NCBI RefSeq assembly: GCF_003576645.1
Contig: NC_044918.1
Location: 30,099,145-30,163,144 of the forward strand
DNA: 64,000 nucleotides
DNA from: Ipomoea triloba
Taxonomy: Eukaryota; Streptophyta; Magnoliopsida; Solanales; Convolvulaceae
Direction: 5' to 3'
Shown: one piece after another, positions 1 to 11,165 of the stretch
Position numbering within the stretch: the first letter of the stretch is position 1
Layout: every line of letters begins with the position of its first letter
Program-made: the position numbers and the translations under genes
The notes under the pieces: model-generated
Seen by the model: the letters and a program-made list of their open reading frames with translations, nothing else
What the model was told of the DNA's origin: nothing
Databases searched by the model: none

Positions 1-170
1 AAAAAAAAAAAAAAAAAAAAGGGCCAATTTTATAATTATTGCAAACTTTCAAGTTCGCAATATTTATAAAATTGACCCCGCCCCTTTCCCCTTATTTTTC
101 AGCAACCCTTAACCGCTGACCTACCTAAATAGATTAATCATATCAGTCCTCACTTTTTATATGGGAGCCT

Positions 171-345
171 AGGGGTGTAAATGAGCTGAGCGGCTCGCGA
201 GCTGCTCGCGAGCCGCTCGGTCAAAGCTCGGCTCTAGCTCGGTCAAATTCGAGCTTGAGCCAAGCTCGAGCGGCTCGTTTAATAATCGAGCCGAGCTCAA
301 GCTCTAATGTCTTAGGCTCGTGGCTCGTCGAGCCGCTCGCGAGCG

Positions 346-376
<31 letters not shown>

Positions 377-644
377 ATATTATAGCTTATTTTTAATTAA
401 AACATGAATTTAAAATCAAACAGGTTAAATTCGAGCTCTAAATCGAACTCGAACTCGAGTTCGAGGCTTCGAGCATGAACTCGAGCTCGAATTTAAGCTC
501 AAGCTCGAGCTTGAACAATCGAGCTGCTCGAGCCGAACTCAAGCAGCTCAAAAATTGCCGAGCTCGAGCTCAAGCCGAGCCTTCCTTAACGAGCTTGAGC
601 TCGAGCCACCCAAGGCGAGCTCGGCTCTGTTCGTTTACACCCTT
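171..644. mobile_element. Foldback MITE, Mutator-like, 10-bp target duplication
   Basis: The ends are inverted: AGGGGTGTAAATGAGC on the left, and the right end reads AAGGGTGTAAACGAACA on the minus strand. The 10-bp sequence ATGGGAGCCT lies directly outside both ends (161-170 and 645-654), the size expected for a Mutator-like transposase. The inside is almost entirely permutations of GAGCTCGAGC and its complement, so both strands fold on themselves; open frames here are by-products. A short (TA)n lies at 347-368. It sits in the presumed fourth intron of the RPOT gene, or beyond it. Confidence 0.8.
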
Positions 645-672
645 ATGGGAGCCTATTCTCATCTAAACCCAC

Positions 673-676
<4 letters not shown>

Positions 677-732
<56 letters not shown>

Positions 733-980
733 TAATGATCAAACGAGACCACCTCTTCCCGTAAGTCCGTGAGACCTTTCACGAATGCACACAATCTACT
801 TCACGAATGCACACAATCTACTACACGAATGCACACAAACTAGACTGTGTGCAATTTGCCCAACATGAATGCACACAATCTACCCTGGAGTATTTGTGTG
901 CATTCATATAGTAAATTGTGTGCATTCATGAAGGGTCTCACGGACTCAGGGAAGAGGTGGTCTCACTGAAACATTAGCTT

Positions 981-1022
<42 letters not shown>
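677..1022. mobile_element. MITE-like inverted repeat flanked by (TA)n microsatellites
   Basis: A core of about 230 bp (745-967) has inverted ends, GAGACCACCTCTTCCC on the left and GGGAAGAGGTGGTCTC on the right, and inner repeats of CACGAATGCACACAATCTA in both orientations. It is flanked by (TA)n(GA)n at 677-732 and (TA)n at 985-1022. MITEs that sit inside TA microsatellites (Micron-like in rice) are known; the assignment here is inference. It lies in the presumed intron 4 of the RPOT gene. Confidence 0.6.
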
Positions 1023-1025
<3 letters not shown>

Positions 1026-1280
1026 CATGTTTAACCATATATGACATGCCTATAGCAATTTTTGGTTACACACTAAACGTCTAATGAACTGTATTCTACA
1101 AGCAACATGTGGAGAACACTGGACAAGTAAACCACAAAATGAGGAAATAGTGAAGTTCTTTTCCTTGATTGTGAAAGTATACATACAATCATATATTGCT
1201 TAAGATGAAAGTAAGTGTACAGATGATATTGGATTTAAGCAGTACAAAAAGAAAATAAAATGAAAAGTTCAATAACTTAC

Positions 1281-4200
1281 TGTATCAGGTCCAGCACCAA
1301 CCAGGGGGTCACATTCTATAACTCCATACCTTCTCACAAAATTCTTCCTACAAGGACCACCAAGCAAGTTACTTTTTACAACCAAATCTTAAAAGGGAAA
1401 CTAAACTGAAAAGCACATTCTCTGAATAGAATAAAACCACTAGGAATATGTTCAGTTAACAAAAATCAACTAGGCCACTTATGTTAATGGGTTCAGTAAG
1501 TTAATGATCCACAGATTGTCTATGCAAGCTTCTTTGAAGTCTGAACTGAGTGAATACCATCCAATAACCTTTAGCCATTTTATACATAGCAACCTAAACT
1601 TGATTAGTGTAACAAAACAAAATCTATACTATGATTAAACCTAGATTGAATTAAATTCCATTAACTTTTCCAGTTAAAGCAATATAAAGTGCATATCTTA
1701 TAATTTTATTAGGGATGTTCAGTTATTTATAGAATATTACTTGTAGACAAAGCAACATAACTGCAACCAATTCCTAATTAGCATTCATTCACATCAAATA
1801 ACAAGAAATAACAAGGTTTCACAAGTCATTCATCAGGCTGAAACTGAATTAACTATGCTATCAGCCAACACTATTCATAAAAAGTATATAACATTACTAC
1901 TTTATTCCACAACTGAATGAGGATATCCAATTAAATATTGAAATTTGTTATAATCTAAGATTGGGCCAAGGTCACTCAATTGAGCTACAATGCATATGGG
2001 CCAAACCACACTAAAAGATTGAATCCAATCAATTAGCTAGTCTAACTCATATGTTATCTCTTAAATTTTCAATAACACTCCCCCTCAAGTGGACAATTGA
2101 GTCATTTTGAATCCGGACGCCACCAATAGTCCAATACCACGGGTAGATAACCGGGTGAACACAATGTGGACCGAACAAGCTCTAATACCATGTTACAATT
2201 TAAGATTGGGCCAAGGTCAATTGGGCTATAATGCACATGGCCCAAACCACACTAAAAGATTGAATCCAATCAATTAGTTAGTCTAACCCATGGACCCATA
2301 TGTTCTCTCTTATATTTCCAATGTGGGAGTCTTAACAAAATCTCTGGTACATAGTAACACCCTTCAAAAGAAGAGGCACTATTTCATACTTTATGACAAA
2401 GAAGTATGAAATTAAACTATATACAAGCCTCTCCACAAAAACAACAATGCCATTGCCATTTGGAAAGAATGAATTTTATTTCAGTTTGAAGAATAGGTAA
2501 AGGACAGAAATAATAATTAAAAGAAGTTCAAAAAAGAACAAAAGAAAAGGAACCATCAAGAAATGAAGAAAAAAGATTGAAAGAAATTTAAAAAATGAAA
2601 AGAAAAGAAAAAGGGTACGCAAAATAATTATTCTAGGGCTTTAAATTCTAGAGCAAATTTCCTAATAAGTGAGATTCATTCAGGCCATTATCCCAACACA
2701 CCAAGAGAAAAAATCAAGACTATTTCTATACTGAACAAATTTCCTATTATTGAACATAACATAATGTTTTTTATAGTAATGAAGATTTTGTAGTAAATAC
2801 TAATTATAATTCTGACTGATTGAAAGTTTAGGGATCACTCATAAAAGTATTTCCTAACTCCTATTAAAATGAAATAAAAATCCTTAATGAAATCATATAA
2901 GATGCACATGATACTGTTCTAGCATGAAAGTTATCTGAACTAAGAGATTTTTTACCATGAATCAAAGTATTCATTATTTTGTATACATTGCTTTTTGTTG
3001 AACATGTTGGTGCAGGTTTTCAAGTGTAAATGGTCTAAACTCAAAAGCATACATAGCCACCTGAAATTTAATCATTAGAATAATTTATCAACAGAGTTTA
3101 AGCTCCTTAAAGATAATTATATCTCACCCAAAACCTTTTGAAGTAATTTTTATCGAATGCCTGAATGCAGGCCGAATATCAGGAGGACTATCAGCTGACT
3201 GATTGATTGTAGGTTGCACATAAGCTGTTTCCGTTAATAATTCTATAAGACGGCATCCCAACTGCATGAGAATAGAGAAAGAAATTTTTGTCAAAGGAAA
3301 ACCATGAAACTACAGGTGACTTCATTCATTATTAGTTCTAGAGCAAATAGAAACAGACAGAAGCATACCTTAGCCCTTATTTCTTGACCCCAAGGCTCAA
3401 ACTCTTCGTTCTTCAACAGTTTTTGCACTTGAACTAGTCTGTTCTTTTTAATCAGCCATTTTATCCGCTTTCTTAACCATACTGGATCCCTGCTTAAATC
3501 CTCTTGACTTAGTGTTTCATTTGTTTGCCTCTGGAGTTGCTTCGTTTTCTCCAAGAAACTATGAATTCTAACCTGATAAACATTATTAATGAATTCAAAT
3601 ACACCAAAAGTCAATTTCATTTGATACTACAGGGAGTTCTCGCATGTTCTAAGCCTTGCATGATTGATATTCCATATATGAGTAGCAAGGTGGCAAGAAT
3701 ATTATTCATTTCAGATGCCATGTGAGCGTAATTAAGGAGTTCAACAGAAGCAAGACTCCACAAAGCTTGCCTGTTCAAGTTAGAGCTCAAATAAGAAGCA
3801 ACTGAGGAGCTTGAAAGTACAGATGGGATTACAAATTGACCAGTTCAGCTCTAATTTCAAGGTTCAAGGGTCAACTATCCACCAATTGCAATCGATTTAA
3901 ACAAAATGAAGACTGACCTAAGCTTAGTTTCATGAAAATAATTTAAAATATGAACTATATAAAATAACAACCGAATCAAGAAAGTAAGGTTTGCCTTTAG
4001 CAATGGATAATTTGACAGGCATTTATAACTACTCCCTATTTAATCTACTCCTTAAAGCACACTCCAAAGATTTAGCAATCATGCAACTAGACAGCCTAAA
4101 GCTCGTTATTTTGAGAAAAGCTTAATTTTGGTCCCCCAACTATAGTGAATTCTCAAAACTAATCCTCAACTTTGAATTTGTCCAATTGTAATTCTCTTAC

Positions 4201-5706
4201 TTTTAAGAGAGTATCAATTTTGGTCATTCCATTAGTTTTTGGGGTAAGTGCGTTAGACTGACCAAGGACATCTTTGTGTGTTCATAATTTTTTTTAGTTT
4301 CCACAACTTATTTTATTCTTATTTAAATAAATAAATAAATAATTTTTACGGTTCATCTTCCAAATTAAATTAAAAGATTAAATTATAAAAACTTACGAAA
4401 CAAAATAATAGATTTACAAAAAACGGCATTGAAGTTACGGGCCTAACCACAAAAATTAACATAAGGACCAAAAATAATGCTGCCACAAAAGTCAAAGAAT
4501 TGTAATTGAGCAAATTCAAAGTCAATTACTAAGTTTGATAGTGTTCACTGTAGGGAGGGACCAAAACCAAACTTTCTCCATTTTTTCTCCTAAGATTTTT
4601 TAAATTCTTACAAGTTCAGAACCAAACCTATATGCACCTCAAAGCCTATCATGAATCAAGAATCCAAAATGATATACCAGACTTGTTTGTTTTACCTACC
4701 AAATGGTTCTTGTCTATGAATGATACTTGAGAAAAATAAAGTTTTTATTTTGAAATTTTCACTGACACACTACAGAAACACTCTTAGACCAACAAAATAC
4801 ATGCAATTAAACCCATGTAAATACCACACATCTTAGAATAATTAACAGAAATATACTCAGTATATGAGTAAAAACCTAACATATGACCAAAAAGTTTTTT
4901 TTTAAATGCAAATATGCAATGCTTACTTCATTCTCAATTGCAGTGCCAATCTGCAATGCAGCTTGGAGTACTTGAACATACTTGTTGTCGTCGCCACACA
5001 TCATCATCAACCCCATCATCTGATGCATCACAATGACGGCCATTTTATCAGCCGGCAAAGAGTCAATGTAAGGCGAGTAAGCAGCCCTGTTCTTCTTAGT
5101 CCTCTGAGTCTTCTGCTCCTTCTCTATGGCATCTCTCAGGGGCTCAAACCACCCGAGGAAGAGTTTCTTCACAGAAGGAAGGTTTGGCGCCAATTTCTTC
5201 TCACACATTTCTCTATGAAGCTCTCGGTACTCCTCAACCTCCTTCTCCCATGCCTCAGTCTCCGCCTTCACCTGCCTCCTCTTCAACAAACGGTACTTGT
5301 TCCTGTTGCTCTCGCGAATCCTCAACTTGGCCCGCTCGATCTCCCTAGCCCTAACGAACAAATTGTTGCTCAAGAAAAGAGAAGAAATCCAAGGCGGGTC
5401 TTGCACGAAAACTCTCCTGGTCGACTCCTCCGGCAAAATCGCGAGTGAGCCATTGGAGATTTTATGCGAATTTGATATATCCTCCTGGGTTTGAGCCAGT
5501 ATATCGTCTTTAGAAACTGAAACGGCGTACAAAACGAGAGGCTTTGCCAGTTTGAGAGTGCGAATCTTAAAAGGTTGTGGGCTTTGCGACGCGGTGAGTG
5601 GCTCAGTGGTTACTGGTTTAGGATTGCCGCGGGGGTTTTGGGGTAGTCTCCGGGATGTAGCGGAGAACTGAGGTATTGAGTAGAGAGAATAGGCTGTGGA
5701 AGCCAT
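1281..5706 (-). CDS. RPOT3: Phage-type (T7-like) RNA polymerase, plastid-targeted, 5' exons only
   Basis: Single-subunit DNA-directed RNA polymerase that transcribes plastid genes. Four coding exons are visible on the minus strand: 5706-4927 (260 codons), 3572-3369 (68 codons), 3261-3128 and 1347-1281. All junctions are GT-AG and phases match: exon 1 ends IENE before GTAAGC, exon 2 opens VRIHSFLEK and ends IRAK, exon 3 opens LGCRLIEL and ends phase 2 before GTGAGA, exon 4 reads [15 protein letters not shown]. Family motifs in order are [66 protein letters not shown] and RPAFRH, all from the N-terminal region of plant RPOT proteins. I chose ATG 5706 because MASTAYS followed by a Ser/Arg-rich, acid-poor stretch looks like a transit peptide; the longer upstream frame reads through a (TA)n tract. 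The palm and fingers lie beyond the left edge. RPOTmp (dual-targeted) is the alternative paralogue. Confidence 0.88.
1946..2337 (-). mobile_element. Complete TRIM retrotransposon (terminal-repeat retrotransposon in miniature)
   Basis: Two direct repeats of 132 and 147 bp (1946-2077 and 2191-2337) each begin TGTTA and end TAACA and share an inner stretch around AAGATTGGGCCAAGG and CACACTAAAAGATTGAATCC. Read on the minus strand, the higher repeat ends TAACA and is followed at once by TGGTATTAGAGC (2190-2179), a primer-binding site for initiator tRNA-Met with one change. The internal part is only 113 bp and ends in the polypurine tract CTTGAGGGGGAG before the lower repeat. Flanks are AAATT and AAATC, a 4/5 match to a 5-bp duplication. 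There is no coding capacity. It sits in intron 3 of the RPOT gene in the gene's own orientation. Confidence 0.85.
4115..4580. mobile_element. Foldback MITE in RPOT intron 1
   Basis: Left end GAGAAAAGCTTAATTTTGG and following (T)GGTCCCCCAACTATAGTGAA are matched by the right end read on the minus strand, GAGAAAGTTTGGTTTTGG and following TCCCTCCCTACAGTGAA. Inner arms share an AATTGTAATTCTC-type segment in opposite orientation. The TTTTGGTCCC-type end resembles other foldback elements in this window. No clear target duplication. Confidence 0.6.
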
Positions 5707-5925
5707 GGAAAGGAAGAGAGTTTCTTCAGTGGATAAGAGAGAGAATTTCGGAGCTAAGAAAACCCCTTCTAAACCCCCACCGTCTCCCTTCCCATTTCCC
5801 CAATTTTGGATATTATTACCTTGTCCCAATTTTTTTTTAAAAAAAAAAATTGAAAGGAATTTTATAATTTTTATTAAAAATGCAGTTTTAAAGTCTATTT
5901 TTTTTAAAAGGCTACAATCTATATC

Positions 5926-5929
<4 letters not shown>

Positions 5930-5977
<48 letters not shown>
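5930..5977. repeat. (TA)n microsatellite upstream of RPOT exon 1
   Basis: About 48 bp of TA repeats 220 bp upstream of the chosen RPOT start. An open frame runs through it, but its translation is only YIYI repeats. Confidence 0.95.
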
Positions 5978-5979
<2 letters not shown>

Positions 5980-6232
5980 GCACAAGTTTATGGTAAATAA
6001 AAAAAATTCGTTTTCCTGCCCAGTGGAAACAACGCTGTTTTGGGCATTTTTTGGGGAATTCGAGATGTCTTGAAATTCGAAAGGTTGCTTTTGCTTACAT
6101 ATCAGAATTATTTTTCAATATAACATTGATATTAAATACATGGGGAAATGCATAATGAATTTCAATTGAAGATGACTGTTGCATCTTCAAGACTAAACAC
6201 TTATTTTAAAATTAATGCACCTATAAACCTAG

Positions 6233-6411
6233 GACACTACAAATAAGTCTTCACAACGCTGTGGAGGAGAATGCTGAAATGATGTGGCGATCGAAGGGCA
6301 GCAGTGATTCCAAAAGCCTTGTCAGAGAGGAAGCAGCTATCTATAAGTGGTGGATGAAAGCCAACATTTCAATTGAAGCACAACTGCAGGAGGGAAATAT
6401 CAAGAAAAGAG
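6233..6411 (+). other. Exon-like coding stretch, unassigned
   Basis: A 179-bp stretch lies between a CCTAG acceptor-like site and a GAG|GTGATA donor-like site and stays open in one frame, reading TLQISLHNAVEENAEMMWRS and then SLVREEAAIYKWWMKANIS. Its composition is richer in charged residues and Trp/Met than the junk frames nearby. I do not recognise the family. No partner exon is convincing in 6.4-7.8 kb, so it may be one exon of a captured or decayed gene. Confidence 0.25.
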
Positions 6412-6419
6412 GTGATACA

Positions 6420-7793
6420 TCATTATTTTCTTTTTTTTAATCATTTTAAAGCTCTATCTCATGAAGAATTCAATTAGTTGCACTTTCTCTATTTTTAAAT
6501 ATTTATGCAATGAGCTTTGATATCTATATATTTGTTTGTCTCTGTTTTGGTACTTGATGATGAGGATATTTTGTTCCTTACTAATAGGGCTGCTGTTTAC
6601 TTTTTTTAGTTGGGAATGTATACACTTTAATTTGTAATTTTTGGTGTTTTTAAAACGAATATCTGTTTATTCTTTATCTCAGGTTCTATTCATTTTGAAG
6701 CAAAGCAAAGGTAATATCAATGGCCTTAAAGGTTAGAATGTCAGGCTTACCTAATGCACTTTCTCTGTGTCAGCTATCAACTCTCTGAGTCTGACTTCTT
6801 CCTCTCCAGTTTGAAAGCCTACAAATGTCTCAAATGTTAATCCTTAGGAAAAATATCTCGCCAGATCACACACAATGAGGTAACTTTCTATTTTCTATAC
6901 TTTTGTGTTGTTTTCTATATCTTTAATGCCTTCAAATAGGCAGAATATAGGAATACTTATACATGTTTTCAAGTTGTTTTCTCTACATGTTTTCCATAAC
7001 TTTAATGCCTTAAAGTAAGTTTTCTATAACAATATTAGAATCACTTGATTTTTGAAGTTATATAATCACCCCTACAAGTCATGGTTCCTGTAAATCAAAA
7101 TATAAATATTAGTTTGACTAACAAAGTACCACACAAAAAATGGTATTCTTATGATGCTTACTGTCCATGTCAATCTAAAAAATTGTAACTCTCACAATCT
7201 GCATATCAATCCAAAACCCATGAATTTAAAGTGTAACAAAAGTAGAATCTAAAATATTTGAATTGTATGATCTAAATTGTAAAATTAAATATACAGTGAC
7301 AAGGAGGACATATACTCAGAATAGATGCAATTTTTTTCTGCTCATTTCATATTTATTTATGTTTTACAAAAAGATGTATTGGATAATTGCAGCCTTGCAG
7401 GTCATGAAGAAGCTAAATAGACAAGTACTGGCTATTAGAGGCAAAGGAATTATTCTTTAAAGGATCTATGAGATTAGCATGTCCATAATAAATATGGAAT
7501 ATTTGTATAAAATGTATAAATGTAATTAAAAAACATTTTTTAAAAAAATGGGATTTACCCCTGTGCTTGGATTTGATTTTGTTTTAAATATGAAAAATGT
7601 ATATAAAATCTAATTGTTTCTAACAAACCTTTAAGTACATTAGTTTTTTAAGATTATGAAAACAGTTACTCATTTGTGGAGAAAAAAAAAGGGAAGATTG
7701 TTGATTGGATGATACCTTTTCAGAATCTCTTCAATTTCATCTTTTGAAGGAGATCCATTCAATTGAAGGAAATGCTTCAACAAGAAATCTTGG
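6420..7793. other. Intergenic, no gene recognised
   Basis: AT-rich sequence with no repeat ends or coding stretch that I can support. A short open frame at 7263-7460 has no family features. Confidence 0.5.
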
Positions 7794-8054
7794 ATCATTA
7801 CAGATAGAATTAATTACACTTTTAGTCCTATAAATATTGGAGTCTTGTTAATTCAATACTCGACTTTAAAAACTAACGATTTAGTCCCCTAACTATGCAA
7901 TTTTTAACGCATTTAGTCCTCCCGGTCAAGTGTCGCGGGAAAAATGTAAACCATATTTAATTATTTAATCATGGGGGCATATTGGTCATTTCAAATCCAT
8001 TTCTTCTTCTTCCTTGCACTGTTGGCCGGAATTGCGTTGCTTCTCCCGTAATCC

Positions 8055-8255
8055 ACCGGCGCTCTTGAGCTCGTATTTGATCTCACAGATGGGAATGGGA
8101 ACAGAGTAAGGGTTCTTGACGTCGACCTTAGCTAGAAAGGAAAAACCGTCGAATCCGACACCCTTGATATCAACGTCGGCGATGCTGGCCTCCGGTTTCT
8201 CCATCTCCGCCAGCTTTTCTCCCACGAAATTCTTAGCCTTGTCCACCAGATCCAT
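8055..8255 (-). pseudogene. LEA14-like (LEA_2 family) N-terminal gene fragment, captured
   Basis: The first 67 codons match the start of desiccation-protectant LEA14 proteins: MDLVDKAKNFVGEKLAEM, then KPEASIADVDIKGVGFD and NPYSVPIPICEIKYELKSAG. LEA14 proteins are about 150 residues, so just under half is present. After KSAG the frame enters the inverted-repeat arm, reads about 22 unrelated residues and stops. The minus-strand upstream side (8256-8340) contains TACGTGC and CCACGTT, ACGT cores of the type found in ABA-responsive promoters, so part of the donor promoter may have come along. A parent gene should exist elsewhere in the genome. Confidence 0.8.
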
Positions 8256-8469
8256 TTCTCAACCTTGAAACTGAAATTGAAACTGAAAGATTTGTCTCTT
8301 GTCTCTTTATGCACGTACGCTCTTGTATGTCATGTAGTGACACAAACGTGGAAGTGTATGGCAAATGGAAAAGGATATTTATCATGCCAAATGCCAATAA
8401 AGGAAGCATGTGGACTATTGATGGATAGATCTAGGTAAGTCGATGATAGAAAGATTCATTAAGGGGTGA

Positions 8470-8660
8470 GCCCACCGGAGATGAACTGGATGATGGATTA
8501 TTTTGCGGTGGCACCAGTGGATTACTCTGAGGGTCGGAGCAGGAGCTATGGCCGGTGGATTATTGGTCCGGAGGTGCTGGTGACGAAAGCTGAGACGGGG
8601 CTGAAAATGGGGGATAAATTGAGGGCAACTTCCATGGATGAAGAAGGTGTTTTTGTTTCT
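8470..8660 (+). pseudogene. Unidentified coding fragment inside the foldback element
   Basis: An open stretch reading PPEMNWMMDYFAVAPVDYSE, then GRWIIGPEVLVTKAETGLKM and DKLRATSMDEEG looks protein-like (acidic, aromatic, no low complexity), unlike the frames around it. It then runs into a T-rich tract and the right arm. I do not recognise the family. It is probably a second captured fragment. Confidence 0.4.
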
Positions 8661-8989
8661 TTTTTAAAAAATAAAAATGCCTACAAAGAATGTGTTTTTG
8701 TTTCTCATTGCAGGTGATTTTTTATGGGAGAAGCAACGCAATTCCGGCCAACAGTGCAAGGAAGAAGAAGAAAGGGATTTGAAATGACCAATATGCCCCC
8801 ATGATTAAATAATTAAATATGATTTACATTTTTCCGGCGACATTTGGCCGGTGATTTGGCCAGGAGGACTAAATGCATTAAAAATTGCATAGTTAGGGGA
8901 CTAAATCGTTAGTTTTTAAAGTTGAGTACTGAAATTAATAAGACCCCAATAGTCACAGGACCAAAAGTGTAATTAAATCATTACAGATA

Positions 8990-10175
8990 TTACATGTATA
9001 TCATCATTAAACATAAGAGGTGTAGTACAATACATTACCAGTAGACCATAAGCATTGTGGTTAGCAAAAATGGGAGATATTGTATAGGAATAGTGCATTA
9101 TCCAACAAAAGTATTAGAGATTTCAGTTCTGAAATGGTAATCAAAAACCAAAGAACAAAAACTTAAAAATTAAATAATTACTCTTATTACTATAAAGATA
9201 TTGAGAAAAAAATGATAGAATTATTACTTCTATACAAGTATGGAACATAAAATAAGATAGCCATACATGTAGATTAAAGTAAAAACCACATTGTAACTAA
9301 ATATATTGTTATCTGTAGTAATATAAAATCCGTGTCATACATTCATGATATATAGAGTAGATTCTTTTATAATTCAATGCCATATATTACTTATAAAAGT
9401 GAGTCATTATTGCATTGAAATAGAAAGAAAAGTGACCTAATAACTTATAAAACAAATGATTTTTAAACAATTAATTTAATGTGGTCAATTTAATACACAA
9501 CAGTCAAAAGAATTAAAAGAATAGCTCATACATATCATGAAATATAGAGCATTATCTCTTTTAATAACCACTGCTTTAATAATATGAAAGAAACTACAAA
9601 TCAGTACACATTCCATAGCATCTGATTTGCTATTCACATTAAAGTTCTTAACAACAAATCAGTTGTCTAAGATCATCTGTCATGTGCTTACTTAAATTTT
9701 AAAAAATAATGATATTTGGCATCAGAAATCAAATTTCATCATATGCCAAAAACTAGAGAAAAAAATGTTAGTTTACTGATAAAAAATTGAAAACACTTCC
9801 AAACAGAGTTTAGAAAATGAATGGGATAACATCATTATTTAATTGGGATAAAGTAGCACACATATACATTTCAATGCAAATTGAATTGGGATAAAGTAGC
9901 ACGCATGTACATTTCAATGTGTTATAACAAATGAAATCAGAAACTAATCATTACTTATTTATAACAATGTAAATAAGATTATGAAAATTTGATGTTATAC
10001 AAACAACATTTACAGCAAATCAAATTAATTCTACATTGAAAACAACAGTATGAGGCAAATACTTGGTTCAGTCATAATAGGCAGCAAGAGGAAGCATAGC
10101 ATATCACACAAAGGTAACTGTTTGGATTTATGTTACCAAACAAGACTATTATGTTACTATGATATAATCGTATTG
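8990..10175. other. Intergenic, AT-rich, one short tandem duplication
   Basis: No gene recognised. Around 9836-9920 a unit of about 46 bp beginning GGGATAAAGTAGCAC is present twice in tandem with a few changes. Confidence 0.6.
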
Positions 10176-10512
10176 AACCCAAAATGGACCGAATAGGCTC
10201 TGATACCATGTTATAAATTAAGATTAGTTTAGACTCTGATAGCATGTTATAAACTAAGTAGGGTTGTACGTCTTGCCTTGATCCAAGGCCTCCTAGGCTT
10301 TGGCTCCTCCAAGTTCTTCTAGGCTTCGGAGAGGAACTGCATGACTATAGAAGTTGAGTCAATCACCCTTACAATTTTTCAGTGCAGTACATATATTGAT
10401 TTGCCATTGTCACACTTTTTTTTCTCACTTTCTAGTTGTGCTTCCATGAGATATTTTGTATGGTAACTGTCACTTTCTTGTATAACTAATTTTGTCTTTG
10501 ATTCATTGTAGG

Positions 10513-11165
10513 CCATGAAACTAATCACCAACGAAGCTGAAAAGGTTAAGCAGGATTTGGATAATTCAATCAATACAAAGGGAGTTCAGATCACTCGCCT
10601 TTTAGGTTTAAAGGATAACCTCTAGAAGCGTATAAACCATGGAAACAGTAGTATGTGAAGTCATGGCCTTTATTAATCAAGCTGTAGCCTTCATTCGGCT
10701 GATCACTAATGAGCTAGAGAATTTCATCATCTAATTTAACTACAGTATGAATTCTTTTTCATTTAATTTATATAGGGTTTTGGTGAAAAGTTTTAGGATT
10801 ATTTAGTTGTAGTTTGTTTGCATTGTTTGTTCAACAATTGTATTTATTAAAATGGTTTGGGTTTGTTTTTACAGATCTTTGAAGAAGATAAAACCCTCTT
10901 GGATAAGGTAGAGCATGAATCCCAGTCATCTGCATCCTAGTCTGCTCAACCTCAACCCTCACCCGAGTTTGCTCAATCTCAATCCCAGTTTGCTCAATAC
11001 TTTCAAGAGGTGATTTTTTTGAAGGAGAAATCTGATAAATATACTACGGATATCGATGTGCTCCTAGGGCAGCTGTTTGAGATGAAGCAAAATATGATGA
11101 ACCACTCTCCAAAAATAGAGACTCCCCATCAAGTATACAACCGAGACAATTTGAATCTAACCAGT
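10513..11165 (+). pseudogene. Gene fragment, unit 1 (coiled-coil-like, decayed)
   Basis: A first exon-like part (10513-10735) reads MKLITNEAEKVKQDLDNS, then TKGVQITRLLGLKDNL, with stops after KDNL and later. A second part starts after TTTTTACAG (about 10875) with IFEEDKTLLDKVEHESQ and ends near MKQNMMNHSPKIE. The acceptor, exon order and Lys/Glu-rich sequence suggest a real donor gene. I cannot name it. It cannot make a full protein as it stands. Confidence 0.45.

Larger units (their letters stand above)
7807..8976. mobile_element. Foldback Mutator-like element carrying host gene fragments (Pack-type)
   Basis: A 13-bp sequence ATCATTACAGATA is repeated exactly on both sides (7794-7806 and 8977-8989). 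The arms are long inverted repeats of about 230 bp: the left opens near TTAATTACACTTTTAGTCC and runs through ACTCGACTTTAAAAACTAAC to GGCCGGAATTGCGTTGCTTC; the right arm carries the complement of each. The unique centre holds a LEA14 5' fragment on the minus strand and a second short open stretch on the plus strand. This is the layout of a Pack-MULE-like element; no transposase is present, so it is non-autonomous. Confidence 0.85.

Noticed and set aside
475..764. Ser/Leu-rich small frames
   Set aside because: Produced by the GAGCTC palindromic repeats and a (TA)n(GA)n tract.
2960..3060. Extra RPOT exon (minus strand open stretch after TTTCAG)
   Set aside because: Joining it breaks the phase, while splicing exon 3 directly to 1347 at GTGAGA keeps the frame and the conserved [15 protein letters not shown] order.
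5707..5985. Longer N-terminus for the RPOT protein
   Set aside because: Reads through a (TA)n tract and poly-A/T runs; MASTAYS at 5706 is the natural transit-peptide start.
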